Program-made: the position numbers and the translations under genes | The notes under the pieces: model-generated | The model's database searches: none | What the model was told of the DNA's origin: nothing | Seen by the model: the letters and a program-made list of their open reading frames with translations, nothing else | Shown: one piece after another, positions 1 to 10,900 of the stretch | Layout: each line of letters opens with the position of its first letter | Numbering within the stretch: position 1 is the stretch's first letter | Assembly: GCA_964653095.1 (NCBI GenBank) | Contig: CAZZEH010000008.1 | Location: forward strand, 39,888 to 103,887 | Direction: 5' to 3' | Length of the DNA: 64,000 nt | From: JAMLHH01 sp964653095 | Lineage (GTDB): Bacteria; Bacteroidota; Bacteroidia; Chitinophagales; JADIYW01

Positions 1-1811
1 TTAATCGGAGAGAAGATGCGACCGAAAGGCTGTTGGAATATGCAGAAAATCTAAAAGGTACAGTAAAAAAGAAAACAGAGGAAGAGGCTTGGAGGAATGG
101 CAGTGTGAAAGAACGGCTCCAGCATGCCTTAGTCAAAGGTATCGTAGATTATATCGAAGAAGATGTAGAAGAGGCGAGGCAGCTTTATGAGACTCCTTTA
201 CAGGTGATAGAAGGTCCTCTAATGGGCGGAATGAATGTAGTAGGCGACTTATTCGGTGCCGGAAAAATGTTTCTCCCTCAGGTCGTCAAAAGTGCACGGG
301 TAATGAAAAAAGGAGTAGCCTATTTATTGCCTTTTATGGAAAACGATAAAGATGAGGTTAGACGTAAAGCCGGAAAAATTATTCTCGCTACTGTGAAAGG
401 CGATGTCCATGATATCGGAAAAAATATTGTAGGTGTCGTACTTGCCTGCAACAATTTTGAAATTTTGGATTTAGGAGTTATGGTACCCTGTGAAAAAATT
501 CTGGAAACTGCAAAATCTGAAAATGCGGATATGATTGGCGTGAGCGGACTTATTACTCCCTCTTTGGATGAAATGGTACATGTAGCCAAAGAAATGGATC
601 GAAACGGCTTTACAATACCTCTTTTAATTGGCGGCGCTACTACCTCTAAAATTCATACCGCAGTGAAAATTGAGCCTCATTACCGCAATCCGGTTGTACA
701 TGTACTTGACGCTTCAAAAAGTGTGGGTATTGCAAGCAGCCTGCTCAATCCCAATATTCGGGAAGCATTTCTCGCCAAAACCCGGGAAGAATACGAGACA
801 ATCCGACTTCGTCATCAGGGGAAAAAAGAATATAAAACTTACCTGACTTTGGAGGAGGCCAGAAAAAATTCTATTCCTATCAATTGGAAAAAATATACAC
901 CCTCAAAGCCTAAAAAACTGGGCGTGTTTCATTTTTATGATTATGACTTAAAGGATATCGTACTCTGTATAGACTGGACACCTTTTTTTAGCGCCTGGGA
1001 ACTGCACGGCAAATACCCGGCAATTTTGAAGGACAAAGTGGTGGGAGAAGCCGCTTCAAAACTCTTCCAGGACGCACAGGAAATGCTGAAGAAAATCATA
1101 GAGGGAAAATGGCTGACGGCAAAGGCTTCATATGGTTTATTCAAGGCAAAAAATAAAGGTGATGATATTGTAATCCTTCATAAAGGACAGGAAATCGTTT
1201 TACATCATTTGCGCCAACAATATAAAAAGGGTGCCGGACTGGCCAATTTCTGCCTGAGTGATTTTATTGCTCCGGAATCTTCGGGGAAGCAGGATTATAT
1301 CGGAGCCTTTGCAGTCAGTGCTGGATTTGGAATTGAAAAAAAGCTGAAAGAATTCGAATCCGAACACGATGATTACAACAGCATTATACTAAAAGCACTT
1401 GCCGACAGACTGGCAGAGGCATTTGCAGAAAGACTTCATCAGCGGGTCCGCAAAGAGTTTTGGGGTTATGCCGAGCAGGAAGACTTGGACAATGAAGAGC
1501 TGATACGAGAAAAGTATCAGGGAATCAGACCGGCACCCGGCTATCCCGCCTGTCCGAATCATTTAGAGAAAAAAACGTTGTTCAAAATTCTTAATGTCAC
1601 GGAAGAAACGGGAATCCGACTTACGGAAGGCATGGCTATGGTTCCTACTGCTGCGGTCAGTGGCTGGTATTTTTCTCATCCTGAATCGAGATATTTCGGT
1701 ATCAGTAAAATATCGAAAGACCAACTCGAAGATTATGCCCAAAGAACCGGAAGAAGTGTAGAGGAAACGGAGCATTGGCTTTCCGCACAATTAAACTACG
1801 AAACAGATTAA
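1..1811 (+). CDS. metH: Methionine synthase (cobalamin-dependent), C-terminal part
   Basis: Transfers a methyl group from methyltetrahydrofolate to homocysteine through methylcobalamin; this C-terminal part binds cobalamin and does the SAM-dependent reactivation. The gene is cut by the window edge: the reading frame is already open at base 3 (codons for NRREDATERLL), so the Met-like TTG at 33 is internal. The cap and B12 domain show GPLMGGMNVVGDLFGAGKMF and the cobalamin-ligand motif DVHDIGKN (about nt 400-425), then SGLITPSLDEM and LLIGGATTS. The activation domain follows, with RPAPGYPACP and SGWYFSHPES near the end. It closely resembles the E. coli MetH C-terminus through to the stop. The folate and homocysteine domains and any riboswitch would lie upstream, outside the window. 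Confidence 0.97.
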   Translation, partial: NRREDATERLLEYAENLKGTVKKKTEEEAWRNGSVKERLQHALVKGIVDYIEEDVEEARQLYETPLQVIEGPLMGGMNVVGDLFGAGKMFLPQVVKSARVMKKGVAYLLPFMENDKDEVRRKAGKIILATVKGDVHDIGKNIVGVVLACNNFEILDLGVMVPCEKILETAKSENADMIGVSGLITPSLDEMVHVAKEMDRNGFTIPLLIGGATTSKIHTAVKIEPHYRNPVVHVLDASKSVGIASSLLNPNIREAFLAKTREEYETIRLRHQGKKEYKTYLTLEEARKNSIPINWKKYTPSKPKKLGVFHFYDYDLKDIVLCIDWTPFFSAWELHGKYPAILKDKVVGEAASKLFQDAQEMLKKIIEGKWLTAKASYGLFKAKNKGDDIVILHKGQEIVLHHLRQQYKKGAGLANFCLSDFIAPESSGKQDYIGAFAVSAGFGIEKKLKEFESEHDDYNSIILKALADRLAEAFAERLHQRVRKEFWGYAEQEDLDNEELIREKYQGIRPAPGYPACPNHLEKKTLFKILNVTEETGIRLTEGMAMVPTAAVSGWYFSHPESRYFGISKISKDQLEDYAQRTGRSVEETEHWLSAQLNYETD

Positions 1812-1828
1812 ATTGGCTTTGAAACAAC

Positions 1829-2734
1829 ATGGGGACAGGATTAAAATTTGCCGCAATAGATATAGGCTCCAACTCGGTCAAACTGCTCTTTATTCAGGTA
1901 TTTGAAATATCCGAAAAACCCGTATTAATATTAGATGCAGTCTATAAAATGCCCTTGAAATTAGGGGGCGAAATTTTTAAAACCGGGGAACTGAGTGCTT
2001 CCAAAACAAGAGATTTTATCAGTACTCTGACTGCCTACAAAAAACTGATAGAAGTGTACAAGCCCGTCAATTATACTGTACAGGGTACCTCTGCGCTGAG
2101 AGATGCTGTAAATGGGCAGGAAATAATACAGGAAGTCAAAAAACAAACAGGCTTAGACATACAAATTATTTCCGGTGAAGAAGAAGCCCGCACACTTCTT
2201 TCAAATTACGCTGCTATTTTCAACAAATTTCCAAAAGACAATTTTCTGTTCGTGGATGTGGGCGGTGGCAGTACAGAATTTGTCGTAATCAGTAAAGGCA
2301 GGCTAATCAGCCAGCAATCTTTTGACATAGGTTCTGTCCGGTATCGCGACCGTTTAGTAAAACCGGACACCTGGATTAAAATGGAGCTTTTTTTGGAAAG
2401 CGTAAAAAGTAATTATCGCAATTTAAAGGTTGTCGGAACAGGAGGAAGTATCAATGAAATGGACCGGGCTTTTCAAAAAAAGAAAGGAGGTGAAATTGCA
2501 ACTTCTCTGATAGAAACCATGCATGACACATTGAGAAATATCAGCGAGGAGGAAAGAATTATCCGCTATCATATCCGACCTGACCGGGCAGACATCATCG
2601 TACCGGCTGCTGAAATTTTCCTCTTCATTTTAAGATTTCTCTCTTCCGAGAAAATTTTTGTTCCCCGCACCGGATTGGCACACGGTCTTGTACTTGAAAT
2701 GTATCGAAAATACAAAGAGAACATTGCAGGGTAG
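1829..2734 (+). CDS. Ppx/GppA family exopolyphosphatase/pppGpp phosphatase
   Basis: Member of the actin/hsp70-fold Ppx/GppA phosphatases, which hydrolyse polyphosphate or pppGpp in the cytoplasm. The N-terminal phosphate-binding motif AAIDIGSNSVKLL (residues about 8-20) and the second loop DVGGGSTEF with FDIGSVRYRD (about 142-175) are present, as is a GTGGSINEM segment (about 211). At 301 residues it is the short form usual in Bacteroidota, without the C-terminal HD domain of E. coli Ppx. It starts at ATG 1829, 17 nt after metH, so the two may be co-transcribed. Which substrate it prefers cannot be read from the sequence. Confidence 0.9.
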   Translation: MGTGLKFAAIDIGSNSVKLLFIQVFEISEKPVLILDAVYKMPLKLGGEIFKTGELSASKTRDFISTLTAYKKLIEVYKPVNYTVQGTSALRDAVNGQEIIQEVKKQTGLDIQIISGEEEARTLLSNYAAIFNKFPKDNFLFVDVGGGSTEFVVISKGRLISQQSFDIGSVRYRDRLVKPDTWIKMELFLESVKSNYRNLKVVGTGGSINEMDRAFQKKKGGEIATSLIETMHDTLRNISEEERIIRYHIRPDRADIIVPAAEIFLFILRFLSSEKIFVPRTGLAHGLVLEMYRKYKENIAG

Positions 2735-2761
2735 TTTTCTGTTTCTTCAAAAAAGAGTGCC

Positions 2762-3151
2762 ATGAAACTTTTGGGGAATATACTCTGGCTTATTTTGGGA
2801 GGTTTCGCCACCGCAATGGGATATTTTACAGCAAGTATTCCACTTTTTCTTTCGATCATAGGAATTCCTTTCGGCGTACAGGCAATCAAGCTGGGAATTG
2901 TTCAGTTATGGCCATTTGATGCGGTCATCACGAAAAAGAAAGTTTATCACGGCTGTCTCTATACCGTATTAAATATTATCTGGCTTTTGTATGCCGGTAT
3001 TCCTATATTTTTGAGTCATATCCTTTTTGGGACACTCTTGTATCTCACGATCATAGGTATCCCTTTTGCCCGCCAACATTTCAAACTTTCCGGATTGGCT
3101 CTGAATCCATTCAGAAAAAACATTGAGTATTCAGGGAACAGGGTTTTATAG
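2762..3151 (+). CDS. YccF-domain inner membrane protein
   Basis: A 129-residue polytopic membrane protein matching the YccF (DUF307) family. It shows the family's internal duplication: two hydrophobic halves, each ending in a G(I)P(F) turn (IIGIPFGVQAIKL at about 36-48 and IIGIPFARQHFKL at about 98-110). These are followed by WPFDAVI and LNPFRK, the paired motif after each repeat. The biochemical role of the family is not established. It lies 27 nt after the Ppx/GppA gene on the same strand, so it is probably the last gene of that unit before the repeat block. Confidence 0.88.
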   Translation: MKLLGNILWLILGGFATAMGYFTASIPLFLSIIGIPFGVQAIKLGIVQLWPFDAVITKKKVYHGCLYTVLNIIWLLYAGIPIFLSHILFGTLLYLTIIGIPFARQHFKLSGLALNPFRKNIEYSGNRVL

Positions 3152-3209
3152 GAATTCTCGTTTGATCAAACAAACAGAAAAATAATCTCTCCACAAATCT
3201 GAGCCATCT

Positions 3210-3709
3210 GCCATGCCGATAGCAGATCATTCTGAATCCCGTCACGCCGAAAACATCTCTTTGCGAGTCTGTATGAGACCCTTCCTCCATAGGCGGACAC
3301 AGTATAGGGCGACATTTTACTATACCGTCACGCTGCGGTCAGTGAGTTTATCGAACTGGAAGCGTCTCATTACAGGATGTTTCGAAGCTCTTCGGTAATT
3401 ACATTTTGGATTTGAGACTCTTAGCAGAGTGACATTTCGTAAACTGCTGTACTCAACCCGCCATGCCGATAGCAGATCATTCTGAATCCCGTCACGCCGA
3501 AAACATCTCTTTGCGAGTCTGTATGAGACCCTTCCTCCATAGGCGGACACAGTATAGGGCGACATTTTACTATACCGTCACGCTGCGGTCAGTGAGTTTA
3601 TCGAACTGGAAGCGTCTCATTACAGGATGTTTCGAAGCTCTTCGGTAATTACATTTTGGATTTGAGACTCTTAGCAGAGTGACATTTCGTAAACTACTGT
3701 ATTCAACCC
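3210..3709. repeat. Tandem duplication of a 250-bp intergenic repeat
   Basis: Bases 3210-3459 and 3460-3709 are consecutive direct copies with a 250-bp period. They differ only by a couple of bases near the end (gctgtactc versus actgtattc). Each unit is built of CATTCTGA / GTCACGCTG-like words, a GGCGGACACAGT word and GAAGCGTCTCAT. Both copies encode the same 61-residue frame on the plus strand and related frames on the minus strand. Those look like by-products of the repeat, not genes. The near identity implies a recent duplication. Confidence 0.9.
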
Positions 3710-3990
3710 GCCATGCCGATAACTGCCATTCTGACCCGTGTCCGCCTATGGAGGAAGAATCTAAAATCATTCTGCCATTGAGATGCTTCCAGCATGACGA
3801 TTATCATATTTACGGTCATTCTGCGATCAGTGAGACTTCGGTGTACTCAGTACAGGGTGACATTTCACCATACCGTCACGCTGCGGTCAGTGAGTTTATC
3901 GAACTGGAAGCGTCTCATAACAGGACGTTTCGAAGTACTTCAGTAATTACATATTGGATTTGAGGCTCTTAGAAGAGTGACGCTTCAGAA
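3710..3990. repeat. Third, diverged repeat unit with segment shared with the 13-14.6 kb block
   Basis: This unit continues the tandem array but differs internally. Bases about 3715-3822 read, in reverse complement, almost the same as 14328-14435 and 13520-13630. The shared words are the GGCGGACACGG word, TCTTCCACCAGAGG, and the mini-palindrome ATGCTGGAAGCAT seen here as ATGCTTCCAGCAT. From about 3870 it rejoins the 250-bp unit in diverged form. Together with 3152-3209 it fills the 940-base gap between the YccF and DinB genes. I see no gene in this gap. Confidence 0.85.
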
Positions 3991-4091
3991 AATGTCATTT
4001 TAAAAAATCAAAAATCACTTTTAATCACCGTCGGATTAATAATGCCGACTTTCCAAACTTTTATCAGAAATACGCGTTATTTTTAACAGAT

Positions 4092-4625
4092 ATGAATTTT
4101 CAGGCAAACACAAAAGACAGCCTTCTGGCACAATTGGATATATTATCAGATCAATATCGGGATGTCATAAAAAATACTTCTTTGGATCAATTAAATCTTC
4201 AGCAAGATGGGAAATGGAGTATATATCAAAATATTGAACACATCAATAAATCAAACAGAGTCACGACTATAGGTTACAAAACTCCGTTAGCTCTGCTGAG
4301 AATGTTTTTTGGTATTTCGTCATCCGGCTCGGCAGACACAGAAGAAATTATTCGCCGATATCAGAAAAAACTAACAGAAGGTGCCAAGTCTCCGATTTTA
4401 TTCGAAGCGGGGAAATCGATTTTAAAAAGTAATCAGTTCCTGCTCGAAAAATTTGAGAAACAAACCAAATCTCTCAAAAACAGTATAGCTCCCTGGTCTG
4501 AAAAAGAGTTGGAAAAAATCAGACTCCCTCACCCGATTTTAGGGAAAATTACCGGAAAAGAGATGTTGAGCTTTACTACTTACCACATGTTTCATCACAT
4601 GAACACCATACAGAGATTACTCTAA
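4092..4625 (+). CDS. DinB-like (DinB_2) four-helix-bundle protein
   Basis: A 177-residue soluble helical protein of the DinB/YfiT-like superfamily, whose members usually bind a divalent metal through three histidines and in some cases act as thiol-dependent transferases. The pattern fits: WSIYQNIEHINKS (first His about residue 52) and the C-terminal YHMFHHMNTIQRL (His pair about 166-170), with the PHPILGKITGKEML turn typical of the family before the last helix. No signal peptide is visible, so it is cytoplasmic. It stands alone after the repeat block. Substrate unknown. Confidence 0.8.
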   Translation: MNFQANTKDSLLAQLDILSDQYRDVIKNTSLDQLNLQQDGKWSIYQNIEHINKSNRVTTIGYKTPLALLRMFFGISSSGSADTEEIIRRYQKKLTEGAKSPILFEAGKSILKSNQFLLEKFEKQTKSLKNSIAPWSEKELEKIRLPHPILGKITGKEMLSFTTYHMFHHMNTIQRLL

Positions 4626-4633
4626 AATCCAAC

Positions 4634-4860
4634 AAGTAAGTTTATCCTTCCATTTGTCTTCCCCAAAGGGATAGCATTTGAGGGGAAAGTTCCTCCCCTA
4701 ATCCCCTCCAAAGGAGGATAACGTTTGAGAGAAAAGACAGGAATAGAAAGTATCCTCCCCCTAACCTCCTCCAGAGGAGAATAGTATTTGAGGGGGAAAA
4801 AGAAAAAAATATCCTCCTCTTAGCTCCCTTCAGAAAGAGATAGAAGTAGGGCATATAAAA
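4634..4860. repeat. Diverged C-rich hairpin repeats (about 3-4 copies)
   Basis: Successive units of roughly 60-70 bases share the words CCTCCCCCTAA(C/T)CYCCTCC, a short hairpin (CCTCCAAAGGAGG at about 4707; CCTCCAGAGGAG at about 4769) and TAGCATTTGAGGGG / TAACGTTTGAGAG / TAGTATTTGAGGGG. They fill most of the gap between the DinB gene and the terminator. A small minus-strand frame (70 codons) runs through them but is low-complexity and looks repeat-derived. Confidence 0.7.
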
Positions 4861-4878
4861 TATTCAAGATTCCATTAC

Positions 4879-4917
4879 AAAAAAGGCAGCTATTCATATC
4901 CGAACAGCCGCCTTTTT
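4879..4917 (-). terminator. Intrinsic terminator of the giant surface-protein gene
   Basis: A hairpin (AAAAAGGCAGCT ... AGCCGCCTTTTT, one mismatch, loop about 14 nt) ends in a T-run on both strands. Its position 17 nt past the minus-strand stop at 4934 makes it the terminator of that gene. It could also stop read-through from the DinB side. Confidence 0.75.
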
Positions 4918-4933
4918 ATTAAATAAAAGATAT

Positions 4934-7900
4934 TTACTGTTTCACCACCTTGGCGTTATACTCCTGACCGTTTGCATCTGTAAAGGACAAGATATAAGTT
5001 GCGGCAGGGTAATGGCTCAGATCCACTTTGACCTGATTCATTCCTTTACCGAGACTCACATCCCTGTTGCCGATTACTCTTCCTCTGACATCCAAGATAC
5101 GCAGATTAATCTGTTGATCTCGATCAGAACTTATAGATGCAGTTACAAGTCCATCAGTTGGGTTAGGTTGTACGACAAAAGTCTTATCGCTTGTCTTATC
5201 CCCTCCGATTTGTATATAGATAATTCTGCTATACTCATACTTGCCGTCATAATCTACCTGTTTCAATCGATAATAGTATCCTCCCGGTGCCGGACTCGCA
5301 TCAGTCAGACTGTAATAGTGTGGCTCATTGGTCGTACCGTTTCCTTTGACAGAGCCAATAGCTTTCCAATTTGTGGCGTCCACACTTCTTTCCACTACAA
5401 AATGATCATTATTTAGTTCCGAAGCTGTATGCCAGTTGAGCAGCACATCTCCCTCTACCAAAGTTCCCGTAAAGGATACCAGAGTCACCGGTAACACTTC
5501 CAAGTCTGGGCTGACCCGGATGGCTACCCCGCCCCCTGAGAATCCATCCCAGGCCACCTCCACATATTGTTTGCCGTTTATCATGCCTATGGCTGGCTCC
5601 GGTACTGAACTCAGATTAGAGAACAAGTGTCCAATATATTTATAATTGTTAATTGTCACTGCCTGAATATCGGTGTTACCCTGATTTACAGGTACAGCAT
5701 ACGGGGTCACAGGACCTGCATTAAAGGAAGTTCCGTTAGATGTCGTTCCCGTTGTCTTGAATACCTGATCCGGACCATCTAATAATGGATCACACCCTCC
5801 CTGATTAGCTCCCTTCCAAGCCACAGCCCTATTGCGGGTAGCTATTAATTCTTCAGGCTTAAAGAAGAATCTCGTCTTGACGTATCCGTCGATACTGCCG
5901 CTTGTTACATTCACATTCCAGTATCTCGGCATTACAAAGTTAGCCTCACATCCGTTCTGTGCAAAGAACACATCATCCTCAGTAGTCGGATTAGGCGTAA
6001 CGGTAATATACACCTCTGCTGTGAAAACAGAATTATTGGCATTTGGACCACCGGAAGGGTATTCACCCGCATTTGGTTCTTTCTTAATCGCAAACACAAA
6101 TTCATCCGGATTGGAAAAGTTGGCATAATACGTCCAGCCATCTGGTGCTAAACACTCTATAGTCGCATGAGTCGTCATACCATCCGGAGCATAAATGACA
6201 TACCCGTCGTCGCACACGCAATCATCTTTTATTTCAATTGGCAGCATGACCGTATCCGTAGGACTACAGCTTACAAGAGGATCTGAATACTCCGCCCGTA
6301 CTATATAATGGTGATTGCCGGAAGTCGCCGGTGCGGTCACATTAAATATACCGGTCTGATTGGAAGCTACTCTGGCAGGCAATACATCATCAAAGTACAA
6401 TACCCATTCTGCACTTCCGGTCAAGTCGGGCGTACCCGCATCTACTCCCACAGTCAGCGTGATGGACTCGCCGTCGCAGGCCACGTCAGGACCGCTCAAA
6501 CTCGAAGGTACTTTAAGTGAATCATCCACTACCACAGTCACCGGTATAAAGTCAGTCGTATCACACTCTCCGTTAATAGCTCGTGCATAATACGTGGTCG
6601 TTACACCCGGAGCCGGCTTGACAGAAAAGGTTCGTTCTGCATTGAGTTGTCCTGCCAATGAAGTGTATATGATATTCGCTTCATCTGTCGTATCATTTTC
6701 AAAGATTTGGATTTGACCGGCGTTAAACATATCGCCTCCTATTACCTCCAATACTACACTGTCGGGCAACTCATTTTCACAGTAACGGGAAGGAGTCGCC
6801 GTAAAGTCGGTAGGCGGATAAATAGGCTCCCGCACCACTACGGTTTTACGCTGCCAGCGACCCGGAATATTTGTAGAAATATAACCACTCGGATCACTCC
6901 GGAAATCGGCATCCGAGAAGCATTCGTCAAAAATATTCACATAAAAAGTAGTCGTCTCAAACATACTCGCCAAAATATGCGACCCTTTGGTATGACCCAA
7001 AGTATCTGTATCGGCCGGAGTTGTCCCTAAAAAGACGGTAGAATCTGCCGGCGGCTTGGCTCCGTTGAAATCCGTACAGTTATCATTAAGTAATGGATTT
7101 GTACAGTTCGAGTGGGAATAGCAGAAGTGGTTTCTACCGCCGGTTTCACTATTATTATAAGGCCCGCCTTTCACACTGTACCAGGCATACAACGCGCCCG
7201 TGCCTTCATTAATACCCACCTGAGTATGCGGCACAGTTACCGCAATCACTCTGCCCGGGCAGACGGTATCTGGGGCTTCTATCAGACAAAGTCCTTGACC
7301 GACAACATTTAACATAGTAAACTTACCAATAAGATCAGGATCATTTGGATCTAAACCTGTTGCGTCAGCTACGTCATTTTTACACTTAGTAAAGTTCCCT
7401 CCAGCAGCACAGTTACCCCATGGCTTGGCTCCGAGTGGAATATCGGCAATCACCACATTACTGGTATCCTTACAATTCGTTTTGTCCAATGACAATTCAG
7501 CAATTCTTCTGAAAAACACCTGACCCGGCACACCATCGCCCCGGTAAAACACTTGGTTACCTTGTCCGTAAGTTACATTGGGAGAGCCATTGACACCCGG
7601 ATCAAAGTCCTGTGTATTTGATGTCGTTCCACTTTCGGTTGGTCCGGATACATTGTAATTAAAGTACCCTATTTCATTTGTGCCTATATCCATTCGACCA
7701 TATTGCCATCTGTATTCGATATCGCCTCCCGGCCCGTCCGGTACATTTCCTCCCATATACCCAATATTCACTGCCCACTGACCTCCTGTTTGTACTGTGG
7801 TACCCACGCTTGGCAGAGATATATCACCGCATATCGTAGGTCCCGGAGGAGAAATCAGGTTATTGGAAATATTATCCGTGACTATGACTGTAATCACATT

Positions 7901-10900
7901 GCTGGTATCCGCACAGTCAATATTTGGATTCCCGGAACCAATAAGTCTCACATAGCGATAGGTTCCATTATCTCCATCTCCGAAATATTCCCTTGCAGTT
8001 AGGTTGGTATTCCCTCCGCCCGGTGTGATTGAGTCATAAGGAGCTCCGTCCTTGCTGACCATCCACTGATATCTATTATTAGGCAGTGTGGTTTGAATGA
8101 CTCCCACCTTATTTATAAGATTAGGAATTCTACCCTGATTACAGATATAAATGGTGTCTTTGTCCATGTGTCCATTCACACCGACTTCGTTGACAATCTC
8201 CGGCAATACTGTTATCGTTTTATACACCGGAATCGACCATCCGCAACAGGCATCTTTCACCTCAAATTTGATTTGATATACGATGTTTTCGGTGGTGGAG
8301 TTGGGCAATACCACTCCGTAAACATCTTGAGAAGCAAAAGTATATGTAGGCGCCGGATCATTCAGACCAACTATAGTAGACAAGCCGTCCTTATTACCCG
8401 CCTGTATCGTCCACTTGTATTCTGTATGGAACTCACTTTTGGGGTCTGATAGTAAATCTATAGGCGTATTGTGACATATTGTGGTCGGGAGTGGAAAAAT
8501 TTCCGGCAATTCTCTCTGATAACGGACATATATCTGATTTCTATAGTCACCTGCTACCAATTCAAGCGTTTTTCCTTTGAGTGCGGTGTTTGTAAAATAA
8601 ATATTTCTCGGATTCGCAGTCGATCCTGTCTGAGAGCCAATATCCTGTCTGATATCTTTGACATCTATCCCGCCTCCTACTCCTACCCAGTTGGCATTAC
8701 TTGAATTTTCTACTCTGAATACTGAGTAGGTACAACCTGAACCGTAGTCTGTTTCCAAAACCGGAGTCAGAGGATCTCCCGGATTAATGGTAGCCACTAC
8801 GCTCCCGCCTTGTATATATTCATTCAGACTGTATCCATCTCCACCGTCCGGTCCACCACCGCCCCTGCCTCCATTGCCTCCCGGGTAGCCACCACCATAG
8901 CCCTGACCACCTATTTGACCGGCTTCTCCCGTACCTCCTACTCCTCTCGCACCGGCTAATAAATTAGTGCCGTCCACCGTAACATTATTTCGGGTTCCTG
9001 CTGTCGAGTTACCCACTACCCAGAGACCAAAGGCACCACCTCCACTATATCCGCCTAATCCGCCCCGGCCTCCGATACCTCCGGCACCTCCGTTGGCTGA
9101 GGCATTTCCTCCTGATGCTCCGCCACCGCCACCACTACCGGCATCTCCGATATGACCACCGCCTTCGAGTATAGGGGTCGGAAGAAAATAAGTCGTCATA
9201 GCAGTTAAATCTGCCAATGTTCTGTTAGCCGCATTAGAAGGATGTTTCGTCCCATTTGCTCCATTTCGCCCGTTGCGGTTGCCGGGCGTGGCGTGATTGT
9301 ACTCACCGCCGGCACCAGCCGTACGGTATGCTGCAGTACCCTTTCCATGCTGACCGTCGCCAGGCAGCCCTCCGGCATTTGATGGTGCTACTCCAAATCG
9401 ACCTCCGTACCCCGGTAGTCTGTTAGACGGGTCGATGAGCCAATATCCTGCGCCATATGTAGCTTCCGGATCACCCGGTCCGGAAGATGTACCGTCCGGA
9501 GCCGGATTGTTCAGATCAATACCTGACGGATCAGGTGGATTGTTATATTCAGGAGTTCTGCCCACGGATCCCCGCCCGGCGGCTCCCCCGACGATATGTA
9601 TATTTTGCAGAGTATAATTGCTGCAGCCGGCCACCAGAATTCCATAATTAGAGAATCCATGCCCATGCCCGTATGTACCCACAGTTCTGGTTGGAGCATT
9701 GCCCATGTTTAGCGTAATGTCCTGAATCACCCAATCCTTTGCGTTCACAGCTCTAAAGCCTATATAATGGCCGATGCTGTCGTTGATGCGTTCCAAAATA
9801 TTACTATTGATAATAGATCGTTCATCGGATTTTTTAATCCAAATCAGGCTTCCGTCATCTGCTGTTCCCTCCACATAACCACCTTCCACAATCATGCTGT
9901 CCGTGATAATCATCGCAGAGTCCGTTCGATTCAATTCGGCACCAGTCGAGCGAATATTATAGTGTGTGCTCACATCTCCCGGGTCACTCGCCAATAATTT
10001 GATGTGCTTAATTTGCGGAGTCATGGCGACCTGTTTAAAGGCATTAGCAAGCGAATACGGATTACTTATGGTGCCTATCCCGGAGTTATTGGCATTGTAC
10101 GATACATATATCACACCTGTGAGGGTATCGCAACCGCCATCCACGGTCTGATAATAACAGTTAACTGTCTGAGTCAAATCCGCACCACAAATGTCTGTGA
10201 ACTTAGTCTGCATCCTCACTCTCACGTCTTGACCAGCAGAATTGGGAAAGGTCACATTGACGTGCTCTCCGGTGGTCGGATCTACTGACGCTCCACCGAA
10301 AACAGACCACTCATATATGACTCCGGGCATATCCAATGAACCGGAATCCGGTGGCAGTACAGGCTGGAAAGCCCCCACTGAGCCGGAACGTACTAAAATT
10401 GGTTCGGCTGAAGTACCACAACCGAGATTGCTGTACATAGGTACCATCTGCGGCAGTTTTTGGATTCGGATACATTTTGAGTAGGCATACGCGAACTTAT
10501 CTCCCGCAGGCGTTACACTGCCCGGGCCTGCCCGGTTAAAGATTTTCAGACGATAAATTCTTGTGGTAGGAAAGTTGCCCGGAGTGGTATAATCCGGACA
10601 ATGCGCATTTGGAATATCTATCCAGTCGCTATCGGGAATATTCGGACAGGCAGGTCCTGCCGGATCACTCAATTCCACATACTGCCACTGATAAAACGTA
10701 GCTCCCCCCATCACATCTACACTTAGATTATGCGTTTCTCCCGGGCAGGATATAATATCAAATCCGTCAGGCGATATAGTTTCCGTAATACGTGGTGGCA
10801 TCAAAGTCCATCTGTATTTGATGCGGGCTACGTAGTTTTTGCCCGGATCTCCCAGTCCGCCTATCGGTGCATGGTAATAGTTCCAGGTATTTGGCGGGCT

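Noticed and set aside
33..35. TTG at 33 as the start of the first gene
   Set aside because: The frame is open back to the window edge and the upstream codons match the conserved MetH segment NRREDATERLL.
3213..3648. Two identical 61-codon plus-strand frames and their minus-strand counterparts in the repeat block
   Set aside because: They are translations of the tandem 250-bp repeat; there is no independent evidence of coding.
4642..4854. 70-codon minus-strand frame in the C-rich hairpin repeats
   Set aside because: Low-complexity peptide with repeated LLWR-GLG segments reflecting the repeat units.
9511..9699. Open frames on either strand within the giant gene, for example over the Gly-rich region
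   Set aside because: They are shadows of the 2601-codon gene caused by its G/C-rich codon pattern.
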